Shown: positions 53,534 to 62,366, counted from the first letter of the stretch. The stretch is 64,000 nucleotides of DNA from Croceitalea marina (GCF_042684265.1 NZ_JBHULB010000079.1:1-64000), one strand, 5' to 3'. A program made the numbers and translations. The notes: a model not told the origin generated them from the sequence alone.

Positions 53534-53565
53534 TTGTCATTTTATCGAATTAATATTTAAATTAG
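53534..53565 (+). promoter_or_regulatory. Possible promoter of the TonB gene
   Basis: TTG (53534-53536), 21-bp spacer and TAAATTAG (53558-53565) match the consensus except for one base in the -7 box; the ATG follows 22 bp later. Confidence 0.4.
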
Positions 53566-53587
53566 CAAACACTAAAATCAAATTAAT

Positions 53588-54292
53588 ATGGAACCAAAAA
53601 AGAATCCAAAAGCTGATGTAGGTAGAAATAGCAGTCTTTATTTCGTAATAGGACTAGCTGCGGTTATGGCATTGGTTTATGGAGCTTTAGAGTATAAGAA
53701 CTATGACGATGATGGTGGTTATGACATCAGCCTTAATGTAGAAGATCAGCTAGATGAAGAGGTGCCGATGACGGAGCAGATTAAAACGCCTCCACCACCG
53801 CCTCCGCCAGCTGCTCCAGAGGTAATCGAGGTTGTAGAAGATGAAGAAGAGGTAGAAGAAACGGTTATAGAATCTACTGAGACCAGCCAAGAAGAAGAAG
53901 TAATGGAAGTTGAGGATGTTGAGATGGAAGAGGTAGATGAAGACATTTCGGTTCCTTTTGCTGTTATTGAAGATGTACCTGTTTTTCCCGGTTGCGAAAA
54001 GGCAAGTAATAAAAAGGCGTGTTTTCAAGAGCAAATGAACAAGCACATACGTAAAAATTTCCGTTACCCTGAAATTGCTCAAGAAATGGGTGTGCAGGGT
54101 CGTGTTAGTGTAGTTTTTGTTATTCAGAAAGACGGTAGTATCGGTAATATCAGAATGCGTGGTCCGGATAAAAATTTGGAGGCTGAAGCGTTGCGTATTA
54201 TTAAAAAACTTCCTAAAATGACTCCTGGTAAGCAAAGGGGTAGGGCGGTAAAAGTACCATTTAGTATTCCTATAAACTTTAAATTACAGTAA
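53588..54292 (+). CDS. TonB-family energy transducer
   Basis: A 234-residue inner-membrane protein that couples the proton gradient to TonB-dependent outer-membrane receptors. Order: short cytoplasmic start, one membrane helix (about 17-34), a Pro-rich stretch (TPPPPPPPAAPE, about 68-79), a long acidic Glu/Val linker (about 80-122), and the C-terminal TonB domain (about 150-234, YPEIAQEMGVQGRVSVVFVI). The conserved VPVFPGCE lies at about 132-139. It is not accompanied by exbBD. A terminator follows. Confidence 0.9.
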   Translation: MEPKKNPKADVGRNSSLYFVIGLAAVMALVYGALEYKNYDDDGGYDISLNVEDQLDEEVPMTEQIKTPPPPPPPAAPEVIEVVEDEEEVEETVIESTETSQEEEVMEVEDVEMEEVDEDISVPFAVIEDVPVFPGCEKASNKKACFQEQMNKHIRKNFRYPEIAQEMGVQGRVSVVFVIQKDGSIGNIRMRGPDKNLEAEALRIIKKLPKMTPGKQRGRAVKVPFSIPINFKLQ

Positions 54293-54313
54293 GCGGATAT
54301 GCTTTCAATACAT

Positions 54314-54344
54314 AAAAAAAGGCTCGGTTTTCCGAGCCTTTTTT
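54314..54344. terminator. Bidirectional terminator after the TonB gene
   Basis: GGCTCGG (54321-54327) pairs with CCGAGCC (54332-54338) around TTTT, flanked by seven A and six T residues. Confidence 0.88.
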
Positions 54345-54368
54345 ATTGCTATAAATCCAGCGAATTCG

Positions 54369-54399
54369 TTGCAAAAGAACATGCTCGGCAGTATCTTTG
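54369..54399 (+). promoter_or_regulatory. Promoter of the oxidase assembly operon (ctaB)
   Basis: TTG (54369-54371), 20-bp spacer and TATCTTTG (54392-54399) match the consensus. The ctaB ATG (54420) is only 20 bp after the box, so the leader is very short. Confidence 0.65.
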
Positions 54400-54419
54400 C
54401 AGGCCAATAGCGTTTGCGA

Positions 54420-55319
54420 ATGAAGTCTGCTACAGGCACTCTTATCAATTCTGGTTTTTCCTCAGTTCTTTCTGATTTTAAAGAAATCACAAAGGTGCGA
54501 TTGGCTGTAAGTGTTGTCTTCTCCTCAATAGCAGGATACTTTCTAGGGGCATATGAGTTACAATGGTCCGCTATTTTGCTTTTGGCCTTTGGGGGGTATT
54601 GTATGGTAGGTGCCTCTAACGCCTTTAATCAAGTGATAGAGCGAGATTTGGATGCGTTGATGAAGCGAACTCAGAATAGACCTATTCCTTCAGGAAGAAT
54701 GTCTGTATCCAGCGCTATGACAACGGCAGTAATACTTACTGTTTTGGGTATTGTGGCGCTTTATATTCTTAGCCCTAAAACGGCAATGTTCGGTGCAATT
54801 TCCATCTTTTTATATACCAGTGTTTATACGCCGCTTAAAACGAAAACACCGTTGGCGGTCTTTGTTGGTGCAATACCTGGGGCAATACCATTTATGTTGG
54901 GTTGGGTAGCAGCGACTGACGATTTCGGTATAGAACCTGGTACATTGTTCATGATTCAGTTTTTCTGGCAGTTTCCCCATTTTTGGGCACTAGGTTGGAT
55001 GTTGGACGAGGATTACAAAAAAGGAGGATTTAAAATGTTGCCCACTGGCAAAAAAGATACGGGTACGGTATTACAAATTATTTTATACACGATTTGGATG
55101 ATAGTAATTTCCATCATGCCGGTATTTGGGTTCACGGGTAGGCTTCATCTTTCTATCCCAGCGGCAGTAATTGTATTCGTAATGGGTGTTGTAATGCTCA
55201 TTTTTGCCTTTAAATTATATGAAAAAAGAGATAACAAAACTGCAAGAAGTTTAATGTTGGCAAGCGTCAGCTATATTACATTAATGCAGATTGTATACGT
55301 AATTGATAAATTTATTTAA
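54420..55319 (+). CDS. ctaB: Protoheme IX farnesyltransferase (heme O synthase)
   Basis: A 299-residue polytopic UbiA-family enzyme that attaches a farnesyl group to heme B to make heme O, the precursor of heme A. The Asp-rich substrate motif NAFNQVIERDLDALMKRTQNRP lies at about 62-83 (residue block shown in two halves elsewhere: NQVIERD and MKRTQNRP), and the second motif VYTPLKTKT at about 133-141. Start at ATG 54420; a TTG at 54414 is 6 bp upstream. It is the first gene of a group making and assembling cytochrome c oxidase. Confidence 0.94.
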   Translation: MKSATGTLINSGFSSVLSDFKEITKVRLAVSVVFSSIAGYFLGAYELQWSAILLLAFGGYCMVGASNAFNQVIERDLDALMKRTQNRPIPSGRMSVSSAMTTAVILTVLGIVALYILSPKTAMFGAISIFLYTSVYTPLKTKTPLAVFVGAIPGAIPFMLGWVAATDDFGIEPGTLFMIQFFWQFPHFWALGWMLDEDYKKGGFKMLPTGKKDTGTVLQIILYTIWMIVISIMPVFGFTGRLHLSIPAAVIVFVMGVVMLIFAFKLYEKRDNKTARSLMLASVSYITLMQIVYVIDKFI

Positions 55320-55328
55320 GGTTTAGGT

Positions 55329-55910
55329 ATGGATTTAACACAAGGTACGGCTAAGGAAAAGCATGAGAGGTCAAAAAAAATGATGCTCTGGTTTGGCATT
55401 ATTAGCCTGGTTATGGCCTTTGCTGGTTGGACCAGTGCTTACATAGTAAGTAGTAAGCGTGAAGATTGGTTAGATAATATAGAACTACCGCAGGCTTTCT
55501 TTATCAGCACGGTATTGATAATTATTAGCAGTATCACCTATATTCTGGCAAAAAGAGCCGCAAAAAAGAACTATCAAAAACAAGTGACCAACTTTTTGTT
55601 GATTACGCTGGTTTTAGGAATAAGCTTTATAGTGCTTCAATTCGTTGGGTTCTCTCAGATGTTAGAGAGCGGTTACTATTTCACGGGGCCTACAAGTAAT
55701 ATAAAAATGTCATATGTGTTTCTTATCGCATTTGTACACATACTGCATGTAGTTGCAGGACTAATTTCATTGTTAGTAGTGATAACCCAGCAATTAAGAA
55801 AAAAATATACGCCAGAAAATATGTTGGGGCTAGAATTAGGAGCAACATTTTGGCATTTTCTAGATATTTTATGGGTCTATTTAATCGTATTTATGTTTTT
55901 TGTAAAATAA
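55329..55910 (+). CDS. Cytochrome c oxidase subunit III (short paralogue)
   Basis: A 193-residue five-helix member of the COX3 family. The first helix block MMLWFGIISLVMAFAGWTSA and the terminal FWHFLDILWVYLIVFMFF are diagnostic; the latter carries the conserved HFxDxxW motif. Subunit III stabilises the oxidase. A second, longer paralogue follows in the same operon, so the complex may use a split or alternative subunit III. It starts 9 bp after ctaB. Confidence 0.9.
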   Translation: MDLTQGTAKEKHERSKKMMLWFGIISLVMAFAGWTSAYIVSSKREDWLDNIELPQAFFISTVLIIISSITYILAKRAAKKNYQKQVTNFLLITLVLGISFIVLQFVGFSQMLESGYYFTGPTSNIKMSYVFLIAFVHILHVVAGLISLLVVITQQLRKKYTPENMLGLELGATFWHFLDILWVYLIVFMFFVK

Positions 55911-55967
55911 ATCGCTTTTGAAAAAGTTTTCAACCCAGAATATCTTTTTCCAATAGCGCAAAAGATG

Positions 55968-55975
55968 TAAATTTG
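55968..55975 (+). promoter_or_regulatory. -7 box ahead of the second subunit III gene
   Basis: TAAATTTG fits the consensus, 27 bp before the ATG at 56003, in a 92-bp gap. The -33 region is only T-rich. It may give the second part of the operon its own transcription. Confidence 0.4.
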
Positions 55976-56002
55976 CTAAAGTTTTATTAAAACGCCTTTT
56001 TT

Positions 56003-56980
56003 ATGGATACAACGGCAACGACCGGTACTGAAGAAAACGTTTGGGGAGGTGGTAACAAACCCCTAGGAGCTAGTTATGGTAAAATGATGATGTGGTTTTT
56101 CATCGTTTCCGATGCATTGACCTTTTCGGGTTTCTTGGTAGCTTATGGATTTTCAAGATTTAAATTTATTGAGACTTGGCCCATAGCCGATGAGGTATTC
56201 ACGCACGTTCCGTTTTTTCATGGCAACTATCCGATGATTTATGTGGCCTTTATGACGTTTATTTTAATTATGTCATCTGTGACAATGGTTTTGGCTGTTG
56301 ACGCTGGTCACCATATGAAGCAGAAGAAGGTTATCATATATATGTTTTTGACCATTATCGGGGGTGCTATTTTCGTTGGTTCACAGGCATGGGAATGGGC
56401 AACCTTTATCAAAGGCGATTTTGGAGCTTTAGAAACCAAAGGTGGTCGCGTATTGCAATTTGTAAAAGCCGATACCGGTGAACGTGCTGCTATTGCCGAC
56501 TTTGCCGTTATCTTAGAAGAAGATAGAGTGGCCAATACAAGAGATAAAGGTGTGTGGTTTAATGCTGATGAGGCATCTTTGACTTCGCTTTCATTGAATG
56601 AGGTAATTACCGGGTTTAAAGCCAACCCGAATATTCTAATAAGAACTGAAAAGATCAATGAAGAGGGTGAGAAGACACTTTTAAATAGGGAGGAGTCTCT
56701 TTTAAAACTTACCGACGCTGTGCGTGTTGTTGAGGGTGCAAATCTTGTTAGAAATGAATATGGTAGTCGATTATTTGCAGACTTTTTCTTTTTCATTACT
56801 GGTTTTCACGGTTTCCACGTTTTTTCGGGTGTAGTTATCAATATCATTATCTTTTTTAATGTAATTCTTGGTACCTACGAAAAGAGAGGGCACTATGAGA
56901 TGGTTGAAAAAGTTGGTTTGTACTGGCACTTTGTAGATTTAGTGTGGGTATTTGTATTTACATTCTTTTATTTGGTATAA
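56003..56980 (+). CDS. ctaE: Cytochrome c oxidase subunit III with a large loop insertion
   Basis: A 325-residue COX3 family protein. Membrane parts (about 27-137 and 255-325) match the family: WFFIVSDALTFSGFLVAYGF, GSQAWEWATF, FITGFHGFHVF and WHFVDLVWVFVFTFFYL. Between them residues about 140-255 form a polar insertion without membrane character, absent from the 193-residue paralogue next door. The insertion starts after the WEW motif and lies on one side of the membrane. It is followed 51 bp later by the subunit IV gene. Confidence 0.9.
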   Translation: MDTTATTGTEENVWGGGNKPLGASYGKMMMWFFIVSDALTFSGFLVAYGFSRFKFIETWPIADEVFTHVPFFHGNYPMIYVAFMTFILIMSSVTMVLAVDAGHHMKQKKVIIYMFLTIIGGAIFVGSQAWEWATFIKGDFGALETKGGRVLQFVKADTGERAAIADFAVILEEDRVANTRDKGVWFNADEASLTSLSLNEVITGFKANPNILIRTEKINEEGEKTLLNREESLLKLTDAVRVVEGANLVRNEYGSRLFADFFFFITGFHGFHVFSGVVINIIIFFNVILGTYEKRGHYEMVEKVGLYWHFVDLVWVFVFTFFYLV

Positions 56981-57031
56981 TTTAATTGTCAATCCTTCAG
57001 AAATAGGAACTTATAATAAAGCTTACGCGAT

Positions 57032-57415
57032 ATGGCGCACGAACATAAATTAGAAATTTTTAGAGGTCTTTGGAAGTTTAAATCGAACACTCAGAAGATT
57101 TGGGGTGTTTTGGCTTTTCTAACGCTGGTAACTACGATTGAAGTTGTTTTAGGTATCATAAAGCCTGAATTTTTAATCAAGACTTCTTTCTTGGAAATGA
57201 AATTGCTAAACTGGATTTTCATAATCCTGACTTTAGTTAAAGCGTATTATATCGCTTGGGATTTTATGCACCTTAGAGATGAAAAAAGTTCTTTAAGAAG
57301 AGCTATTGTTTGGACGCCGATATTCTTGGTAGTGTATTTAATTACCATATTACTTTTTGAAGCAACGTATATTTATGATGTATTCAAGAATGGCTTTATG
57401 GCTTGGGATTTTTAG
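57032..57415 (+). CDS. Cytochrome c oxidase subunit IV family protein
   Basis: A 127-residue protein with three membrane helices (about 24-43, 57-77, 92-112), resembling the bacterial subunit IV (CtaF/COX4_pro) that pairs with COX3 in heme-copper oxidases. Conserved feature: KAYYIAWDFMHLRDEKSSLR in the loop after helix 2. It ends the structural part of the operon, before a terminator. Confidence 0.86.
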   Translation: MAHEHKLEIFRGLWKFKSNTQKIWGVLAFLTLVTTIEVVLGIIKPEFLIKTSFLEMKLLNWIFIILTLVKAYYIAWDFMHLRDEKSSLRRAIVWTPIFLVVYLITILLFEATYIYDVFKNGFMAWDF

Positions 57416-57441
57416 TATGCTGAACTAGATAAAGTATAGTT

Positions 57442-57470
57442 AAAAAGACGGTTTTTAAAGCCGTCTTTTT
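57442..57470 (+). terminator. Terminator after the subunit IV gene
   Basis: AAAAAGACGG (57442-57451) pairs with CCGTCTTTTT (57461-57470); TTT/AAG pairs extend the stem inward. It separates the structural oxidase genes from the assembly genes. Confidence 0.85.
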
Positions 57471-57561
57471 TATTTTTGTTTATGCCAAACTTGTTTTGGT
57501 ATCTGCTTATTTTTATTGAATTTATTTTGTGAAAACATAAAATAATTCAATTCGATGTTTT

Positions 57562-58194
57562 ATGAAAAAAGTCTTTGTTTTAGTAGTGTTATTTATACTC
57601 CCGTTAGTGGCGTATCTCTTTTTTGCCTCAGGAGTCAATAACTTTGGAAGGTTACCGGTACTAACGGAAAAAGTCTCTGATATTTCCACCATATCCAAAA
57701 ATTATACTTTTGAAGATAAAATCACCATCTTGGGTTTTGTAGGTAACGATGTTAATCGCGTTAAAGGGAATTTATTTAATCTAAATCAAAAAATTTACAA
57801 ACGTTTTCACGAGTTTAATGATTTTCAAATGATAATGGTTGCCCCTATCGGGGTTGAAAAAGAAGTTGTAGATCTAAAAGAAGAATTAGGGCAACTGGCA
57901 GATGCGAAAAAATGGAATTTTGTATTTGTAAAACCTGAAGAGATAAAGAACCTTTTTGATGGTTTAAAAACTGATTTGTCACTTGATAAAAACCTTGGGA
58001 ACCCTAATGTATTTATTATAGATAAAAAATTGAGCTTGAGAGGAAGAGATGATGACGAAGACGAGAAAGTGAAGTACGGTTTTAACACGATATCTGTAGC
58101 GGAATTGAACAATAAGATGGAGGATGATGTAAAAATCATTCTTGCTGAATATAGACTAGCCTTAAAAAAGAACAATGCCGACAGGAGCAAATAA
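57562..58194 (+). CDS. Membrane-anchored, cysteine-free SCO-like protein
   Basis: A 210-residue protein with one N-terminal membrane helix (about 4-22) and an exported domain with a thioredoxin-like pattern: KITILGFVGND (about 53-63), helices, FQMIMVAPIGVE, NPNVFIIDKKLSLRGR (about 148-163). It lacks every cysteine, including the CxxxC that SCO proteins use for copper. It overlaps the SCO gene by 20 bp and so is tied to it. It may be a degenerate partner of SCO, or an unrelated protein of similar fold; similarity is by eye. Confidence 0.6.
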   Translation: MKKVFVLVVLFILPLVAYLFFASGVNNFGRLPVLTEKVSDISTISKNYTFEDKITILGFVGNDVNRVKGNLFNLNQKIYKRFHEFNDFQMIMVAPIGVEKEVVDLKEELGQLADAKKWNFVFVKPEEIKNLFDGLKTDLSLDKNLGNPNVFIIDKKLSLRGRDDDEDEKVKYGFNTISVAELNNKMEDDVKIILAEYRLALKKNNADRSK

Positions 58195-58918
58195 TAATAA
58201 AAAATACACCTATGTATGGGTCTCTTTAGTGATACTTGTATTTGGTATAATTTTTATCCCAAGAATTGTTGACCGTTTGAAAAGCGATTCTGTAGTGGTT
58301 AATGATAGGCTGGCAAATGCAAATACCATAAGCGATTTGTCTTATATCATGAATAATGGTAAAAAGCGCAAGGTCCCCAACTTTTCTTTTTTAAATCAAG
58401 ACAGTGTTTTGATTTCCAATAAGGATTATCTGGGTAAGGTTTATGTTGTTGAATTTTTCTTTACCACCTGCCCGACCATTTGCCCTATCATGACGCAAAA
58501 TTTGGTGACGCTACAGGAAACCTTTGAGAATGAAGCAGATTTTGGGGTAGCATCGTTTACCATAAACCCAAGGTACGATACGCCGACCGTTTTAAAAAAG
58601 TATGCCGTGAAACATGGGATTTCGAATCCTGATTGGCATTTAATGACCGGCGAGCAGAGCGAAATCTATGATCTGGCCAATAAAGGCTTTTACATTATGG
58701 CGAATGAAGAGAATGAAGCTCCTGGCGGGTTTGAGCACTCTGGCGCATTTGCTTTGGTCGACAAAGAGGGGTATATCCGTTCGAGAAATGATCGTTTTGG
58801 TAATCCGATTATTTATTACCGAGGTACTATAACAGAAAAGCAAGGAGTCAATGATGAGGGAGAGGTACAGCAGATTACTTCATTAAAAGAAGATATTAAA
58901 AATTTATTGGCCGAATAA
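58175..58918 (+). CDS. SCO1/SenC/PrrC family copper chaperone for CuA
   Basis: A 247-residue protein with an N-terminal membrane anchor (about 12-30) and a thioredoxin-like domain. The copper motif is TTCPTICPIM with C99 and C103, and the third ligand is the His in GFEHSGAF (about 189). It delivers copper to the CuA site of oxidase subunit II. The start overlaps the preceding gene by 20 bp. It is followed without gap by the DUF420 gene, a common partner in oxidase assembly. Confidence 0.92.
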   Translation: MPTGANNNKKYTYVWVSLVILVFGIIFIPRIVDRLKSDSVVVNDRLANANTISDLSYIMNNGKKRKVPNFSFLNQDSVLISNKDYLGKVYVVEFFFTTCPTICPIMTQNLVTLQETFENEADFGVASFTINPRYDTPTVLKKYAVKHGISNPDWHLMTGEQSEIYDLANKGFYIMANEENEAPGGFEHSGAFALVDKEGYIRSRNDRFGNPIIYYRGTITEKQGVNDEGEVQQITSLKEDIKNLLAE

Positions 58919-59452
58919 GTGAAGACACAGAAAGTAAATGAGAAAAAAATAAGGGTTTGGATAACTATTTTGTCGATAGCCATACCCTTGGTTGTGGCTG
59001 TTCTTTTTGGGTATAAAATACCAAATGCTGAGCCACTCCGTTTTTTACCACCTATTTATGCTACAATTAATGGGCTAACAGCATTATTTCTAATTGCAGC
59101 AGTTATAGCAATAAAAGAAGGAAATCAAAAATTACATCAAAACCTTATGACCACCTGTATTTTGTTTTCGGTGGCCTTTTTGGGTATGTATGTGGCATAC
59201 CATATGACATCGGAATCAACCTCGTACGGTGGTGAAGGCATAAGCAGGTATTTTTATTTTTTTATTTTAATATCGCATATCGCACTTTCTATAATTATAA
59301 TACCATTAGTTTTAATCACTTACAGTAAGTCATACTTTTTTAAAGATTTTGTGGCCCACAAAAAGTGGGCAAGATTTACTTTTCCAATATGGTTGTATGT
59401 GGCTGTTACCGGGGTAATAGTTTATTTGATGATATCACCTTACTACCAATGA
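58919..59452 (+). CDS. DUF420 family membrane protein
   Basis: A 177-residue protein with about four membrane helices matching the DUF420 family (RFLPPIYATINGLTALFLI near 39-57, and HKKWARFTFPIWLYVAVTGV near 146-165). Family members sit beside SCO and oxidase genes and are thought to help oxidase or heme assembly (YozB-like). The start is GTG at 58919 directly after the SCO stop. Its stop overlaps the next start (ATGA). Confidence 0.85.
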   Translation: MKTQKVNEKKIRVWITILSIAIPLVVAVLFGYKIPNAEPLRFLPPIYATINGLTALFLIAAVIAIKEGNQKLHQNLMTTCILFSVAFLGMYVAYHMTSESTSYGGEGISRYFYFFILISHIALSIIIIPLVLITYSKSYFFKDFVAHKKWARFTFPIWLYVAVTGVIVYLMISPYYQ

Positions 59453-59679
59453 AAAAAAAGATAATAATAGTATTAATATTGGTTTTGATGCTTTTTCCAG
59501 AAATGGTTGAGGCACAGTGCGCCATGTGTCGGGCGGCCTTAGAAAGTGAAGCCGATAATAGCCAAGCAGAGGGTATTAATAATGGCATTGTATACCTGAT
59601 GGCCATTCCTTATATCTTGGTTGCGGGGTTATTTTTCTTTATTTATCGCAAGTTAAAAACCAGAAGTACAGCGGTTTAA
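59449..59679 (+). CDS. Small membrane protein with a CxxC motif
   Basis: A 76-residue protein with a signal-like first helix (about 4-22, ending VEA), then QCAMCRAALESEA with a CxxC at about 25-28, and a second helix (about 50-65). The start overlaps the DUF420 stop by four bases (ATGA), so it is translated with the assembly operon. The exported CxxC could handle copper or a disulfide during oxidase maturation. That role is inferred from neighbours; the family is not recognised. Confidence 0.7.
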   Translation: MKKKIIIVLILVLMLFPEMVEAQCAMCRAALESEADNSQAEGINNGIVYLMAIPYILVAGLFFFIYRKLKTRSTAV

Positions 59680-59699
59680 CATTTTTTTTACAAAAAAGT

Positions 59700-59733
59700 G
59701 TAACAAATAAGGCTAACTTCAGTCTTATTAGGG
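59700..59733 (+). promoter_or_regulatory. Conserved upstream motif of the ABC efflux operon, copy 1
   Basis: GTAACAAAT, followed by AACTT, AGTC and ATT words in the same order, occurs here and again at 63509-63541. Both copies lie 50-75 bp ahead of an ABC gene. No clear TAnnTTTG box was seen. A shared regulator site is possible. Confidence 0.3.
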
Positions 59734-59772
59734 TACGGTAACGTATTCATCAATCATCAAAAAACCAACCCA

Positions 59773-61023
59773 ATGTTTGACATCGAGAGATGGCAAGAGA
59801 TATTTGACACTATTCGCAAGAACAAATTGCGAACCTTCCTCACTGGTCTATCTGTTGCTTCAGGTATTTTTATTCTAGTTATTTTATTAGGTTTTGGGCA
59901 AGGCATGCAAAATGGTATTGAGGCCGAATTTAAAGGCGATGCCGCAACCAGTATCTGGGTATGGCCCAATAGAACTACAATTGAATATAAAGGTCTTAAT
60001 CCGGGTAGAAGAATTCAGCTAAGAAATGAAAATTTTGATGTCATTGAAAATCAAATGGGTGATGAATATGACAGTGGTTCTGTACTATACTTTCCTAGAG
60101 GAGTAAAAGTGGTCTATAATAATGACCTTTTGGTCTATAATGTGGCTGGTACGACCGGCGACTTACAGCCCATTGAAAATGAATACTTATCAGAAGGGCG
60201 ATATATAAACCAGGCAGATGTAGAAAATAATGCCAAGGTAGCTGTTATCAGTAATAAGATTAGAAGAGAAGTCTTTGCCCATGTAGATTCTCCGCTTGGA
60301 GAGTATTTGACCATTTCTGGAGCAGGATTTAAAATTGTTGGTGTTTTCGGTGAGTACGGTGATGATGAGGGAGAAGAGGAAAGAATATTTATTCCTATCA
60401 CCACTGCTCAACTTGCTTTTAATGGCAGCGATAAGCTGAATAACTTAAATTATCTATTGCCCGATCAGGGATCGCTCAATGCAACTGTCGCAAATACAGA
60501 TAGATTCATTAAAGAAATGAAAACCTACCTGAACGAATACCATGGAGTATCTCCCGAAGATGATAGGGCAATCCGCGTATGGAACCCTATTGAAGAGGCA
60601 AAACGCTATTACGGACTCACAGGTAACATTAAGTTTTTCTTCTGGTTTGTGGGAGTCTGTACCATAATTGCCGGGGTAGTTGGGGTAAGTAACATTATGT
60701 TGATCGTAGTTAAAGAACGGACGAGGGAAATAGGCATTAGAAAAGCTTTAGGTGCCAAGCCATGGGGAATTGTAGCCATGATTTTACAAGAATCTGTTTT
60801 TGTTACTGCTATTTCGGGGTTTTCAGGACTAATTTTTAGCATGGCCATTTTAGAAGTAGTGGGCCCTAATGTAGAAATAGATTATGTGGTTAACCCATCG
60901 GTGAATTTTACAGTTGCCTTTTCAACGGTGATTGTTTTGGTAGTTGCAGGTGCAATTGCGGGTTTTTTTCCTGCTTGGCATGCAGCTAGAGTACATACCA
61001 TTGAAGCATTAAGAGACGAATAG
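59773..61023 (+). CDS. MacB/FtsX-type ABC transporter permease
   Basis: A 416-residue permease with one N-terminal helix (about 28-46), a MacB-like periplasmic core (about 50-250) and an FtsX domain with three helices (about 290-410). The cytoplasmic EVIGIRKALGA-like motif reads REIGIRKALGAKPWG. It is the first gene of permease-permease-HlyD-ATPase, a tripartite efflux or lipoprotein-release system. The second permease follows by 4 bp and is its homologue. Confidence 0.9.
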   Translation: MFDIERWQEIFDTIRKNKLRTFLTGLSVASGIFILVILLGFGQGMQNGIEAEFKGDAATSIWVWPNRTTIEYKGLNPGRRIQLRNENFDVIENQMGDEYDSGSVLYFPRGVKVVYNNDLLVYNVAGTTGDLQPIENEYLSEGRYINQADVENNAKVAVISNKIRREVFAHVDSPLGEYLTISGAGFKIVGVFGEYGDDEGEEERIFIPITTAQLAFNGSDKLNNLNYLLPDQGSLNATVANTDRFIKEMKTYLNEYHGVSPEDDRAIRVWNPIEEAKRYYGLTGNIKFFFWFVGVCTIIAGVVGVSNIMLIVVKERTREIGIRKALGAKPWGIVAMILQESVFVTAISGFSGLIFSMAILEVVGPNVEIDYVVNPSVNFTVAFSTVIVLVVAGAIAGFFPAWHAARVHTIEALRDE

Positions 61024-61027
61024 CATT

Positions 61028-62287
61028 ATGTTTAATAAAGATCGTTGGAAAGAAATTATTGAAGTGCTGACTAGTAATTGGTTCAGAACGATACTTACGG
61101 CTTTTGGTGTCTTTTGGGGCATTCTTATTTTGATTATACTTCTTGCTGCAGGTAAAGGTCTGGAGAATGGCATTAAGCAAGACTTTAACGGGGTGGCCAC
61201 AAATACGATGTTTATGTGGACACAGAATACCACAATGGCATATCAAGGCCTACCTGAGGGGAGAAGGTTCAATTTTAAACTTGAAGACGTAGAACTATTG
61301 CGGCAGAATGTCCCCGAGCTCAAAATCATTTCGCCTAGAAATGCCCAACGAGGGCCAAGCGGTGTAGATAATGTGGTTTACGGCACGGAAACCGGATCCT
61401 ACAGAATTTTTGGAGATTACCCTGAAATAATTCTGCAAAACCCCATGTATGTCGCCAAAGGACGCTTTATAAATTATAACGACATAAAAGAAAAGCGTAA
61501 GGTGGTTGTTATTGGAGATGGAATAAGAAAAGACTTATATAAAGAAGACGAGGAGGTTTTAGGTACTTATCTTAAGATTAGCGGCGTAAATTTTATGGTC
61601 GTTGGCACTTATAAGGAAAAAACAAGTAATGGTAGTAACCAAGATAGTGAGCGGCAGATCTATGCTCCATTTACATCGTTTTCCCAGGCTTTTAACAGAG
61701 CCGATAATGTAGGGTGGATGGCCTTGACCGCAAAGGATGGAAAATCAATAAGTAACCTAACGGATAAAATAATAAATACCGTCAAAAAAAGTCGAAAGGT
61801 ACACCCTGATGATGAAAGGGCTATTGGCTTTTTTGATTTATTTAGACAGTATAATAGGGTAGAAACTCTTTTTTCCGCAATGCGATGGATAGCTATTATC
61901 GTTGGAACATTAGTTTTAATCTCGGGAGTTATAGGTATTAGTAATATCATGCTTATAGTGGTTAAGGAGCGGACAAAGGAAATAGGTATAAGAAGAGCAC
62001 TTGGTGAAGCACCATGGTCTATAAAAAAACAGATTCTTATGGAGTCTATATTTCTAACTATAATCTCTGGCATGACAGGTATTATAACGGGGTCTTTGTT
62101 TATCTATGGTATTAACGCCCTTTTGGATAGTGTAGGCCCGGTAGACATGTTTTTAAATCCAAATGTAAGTGTTGGTGTAGTTGCAATGGCCTTAATAATA
62201 CTAGTTGTTTCGGGCTTATTTGCTGGCTTTATACCAGCTCAGAGTGCCATAAAAGTAAGACCTATAGACGCATTAAGAACAGAATAA
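61028..62287 (+). CDS. MacB/FtsX-type ABC transporter permease, second copy
   Basis: A 419-residue paralogue of the preceding gene (KDRWKEIIEVLTSNWFRTIL start; KEIGIRRALGEAPWSIKKQI in the FtsX domain). One helix at about 20-38, periplasmic core, then three helices. The two permeases probably form a heterodimer, as LolC/LolE do. It starts 4 bp after the first permease. Confidence 0.9.
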   Translation: MFNKDRWKEIIEVLTSNWFRTILTAFGVFWGILILIILLAAGKGLENGIKQDFNGVATNTMFMWTQNTTMAYQGLPEGRRFNFKLEDVELLRQNVPELKIISPRNAQRGPSGVDNVVYGTETGSYRIFGDYPEIILQNPMYVAKGRFINYNDIKEKRKVVVIGDGIRKDLYKEDEEVLGTYLKISGVNFMVVGTYKEKTSNGSNQDSERQIYAPFTSFSQAFNRADNVGWMALTAKDGKSISNLTDKIINTVKKSRKVHPDDERAIGFFDLFRQYNRVETLFSAMRWIAIIVGTLVLISGVIGISNIMLIVVKERTKEIGIRRALGEAPWSIKKQILMESIFLTIISGMTGIITGSLFIYGINALLDSVGPVDMFLNPNVSVGVVAMALIILVVSGLFAGFIPAQSAIKVRPIDALRTE

Positions 62288-62309
62288 AAATAGAAGATAG
62301 CTAATTAAG

Positions 62310-62330
62310 AGATTTTCAAATTGAAAATCT
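62310..62330. repeat. Intercistronic inverted repeat
   Basis: AGATTTTC (62310-62317) and GAAAATCT (62323-62330) form an AT-rich hairpin between the second permease and the HlyD gene. No T-run follows, so a processing or weak attenuation role is likelier than termination. Confidence 0.4.
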
Positions 62331-62366
62331 TGGAGTGTAAATTCCGAATAAATAAATCAATCAAAA

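Noticed and set aside
53746..54235. Minus-strand ORFs opposite the TonB gene
   Set aside because: Their Ser/Thr runs are the complement of the acidic GAA/GAG-rich TonB linker.
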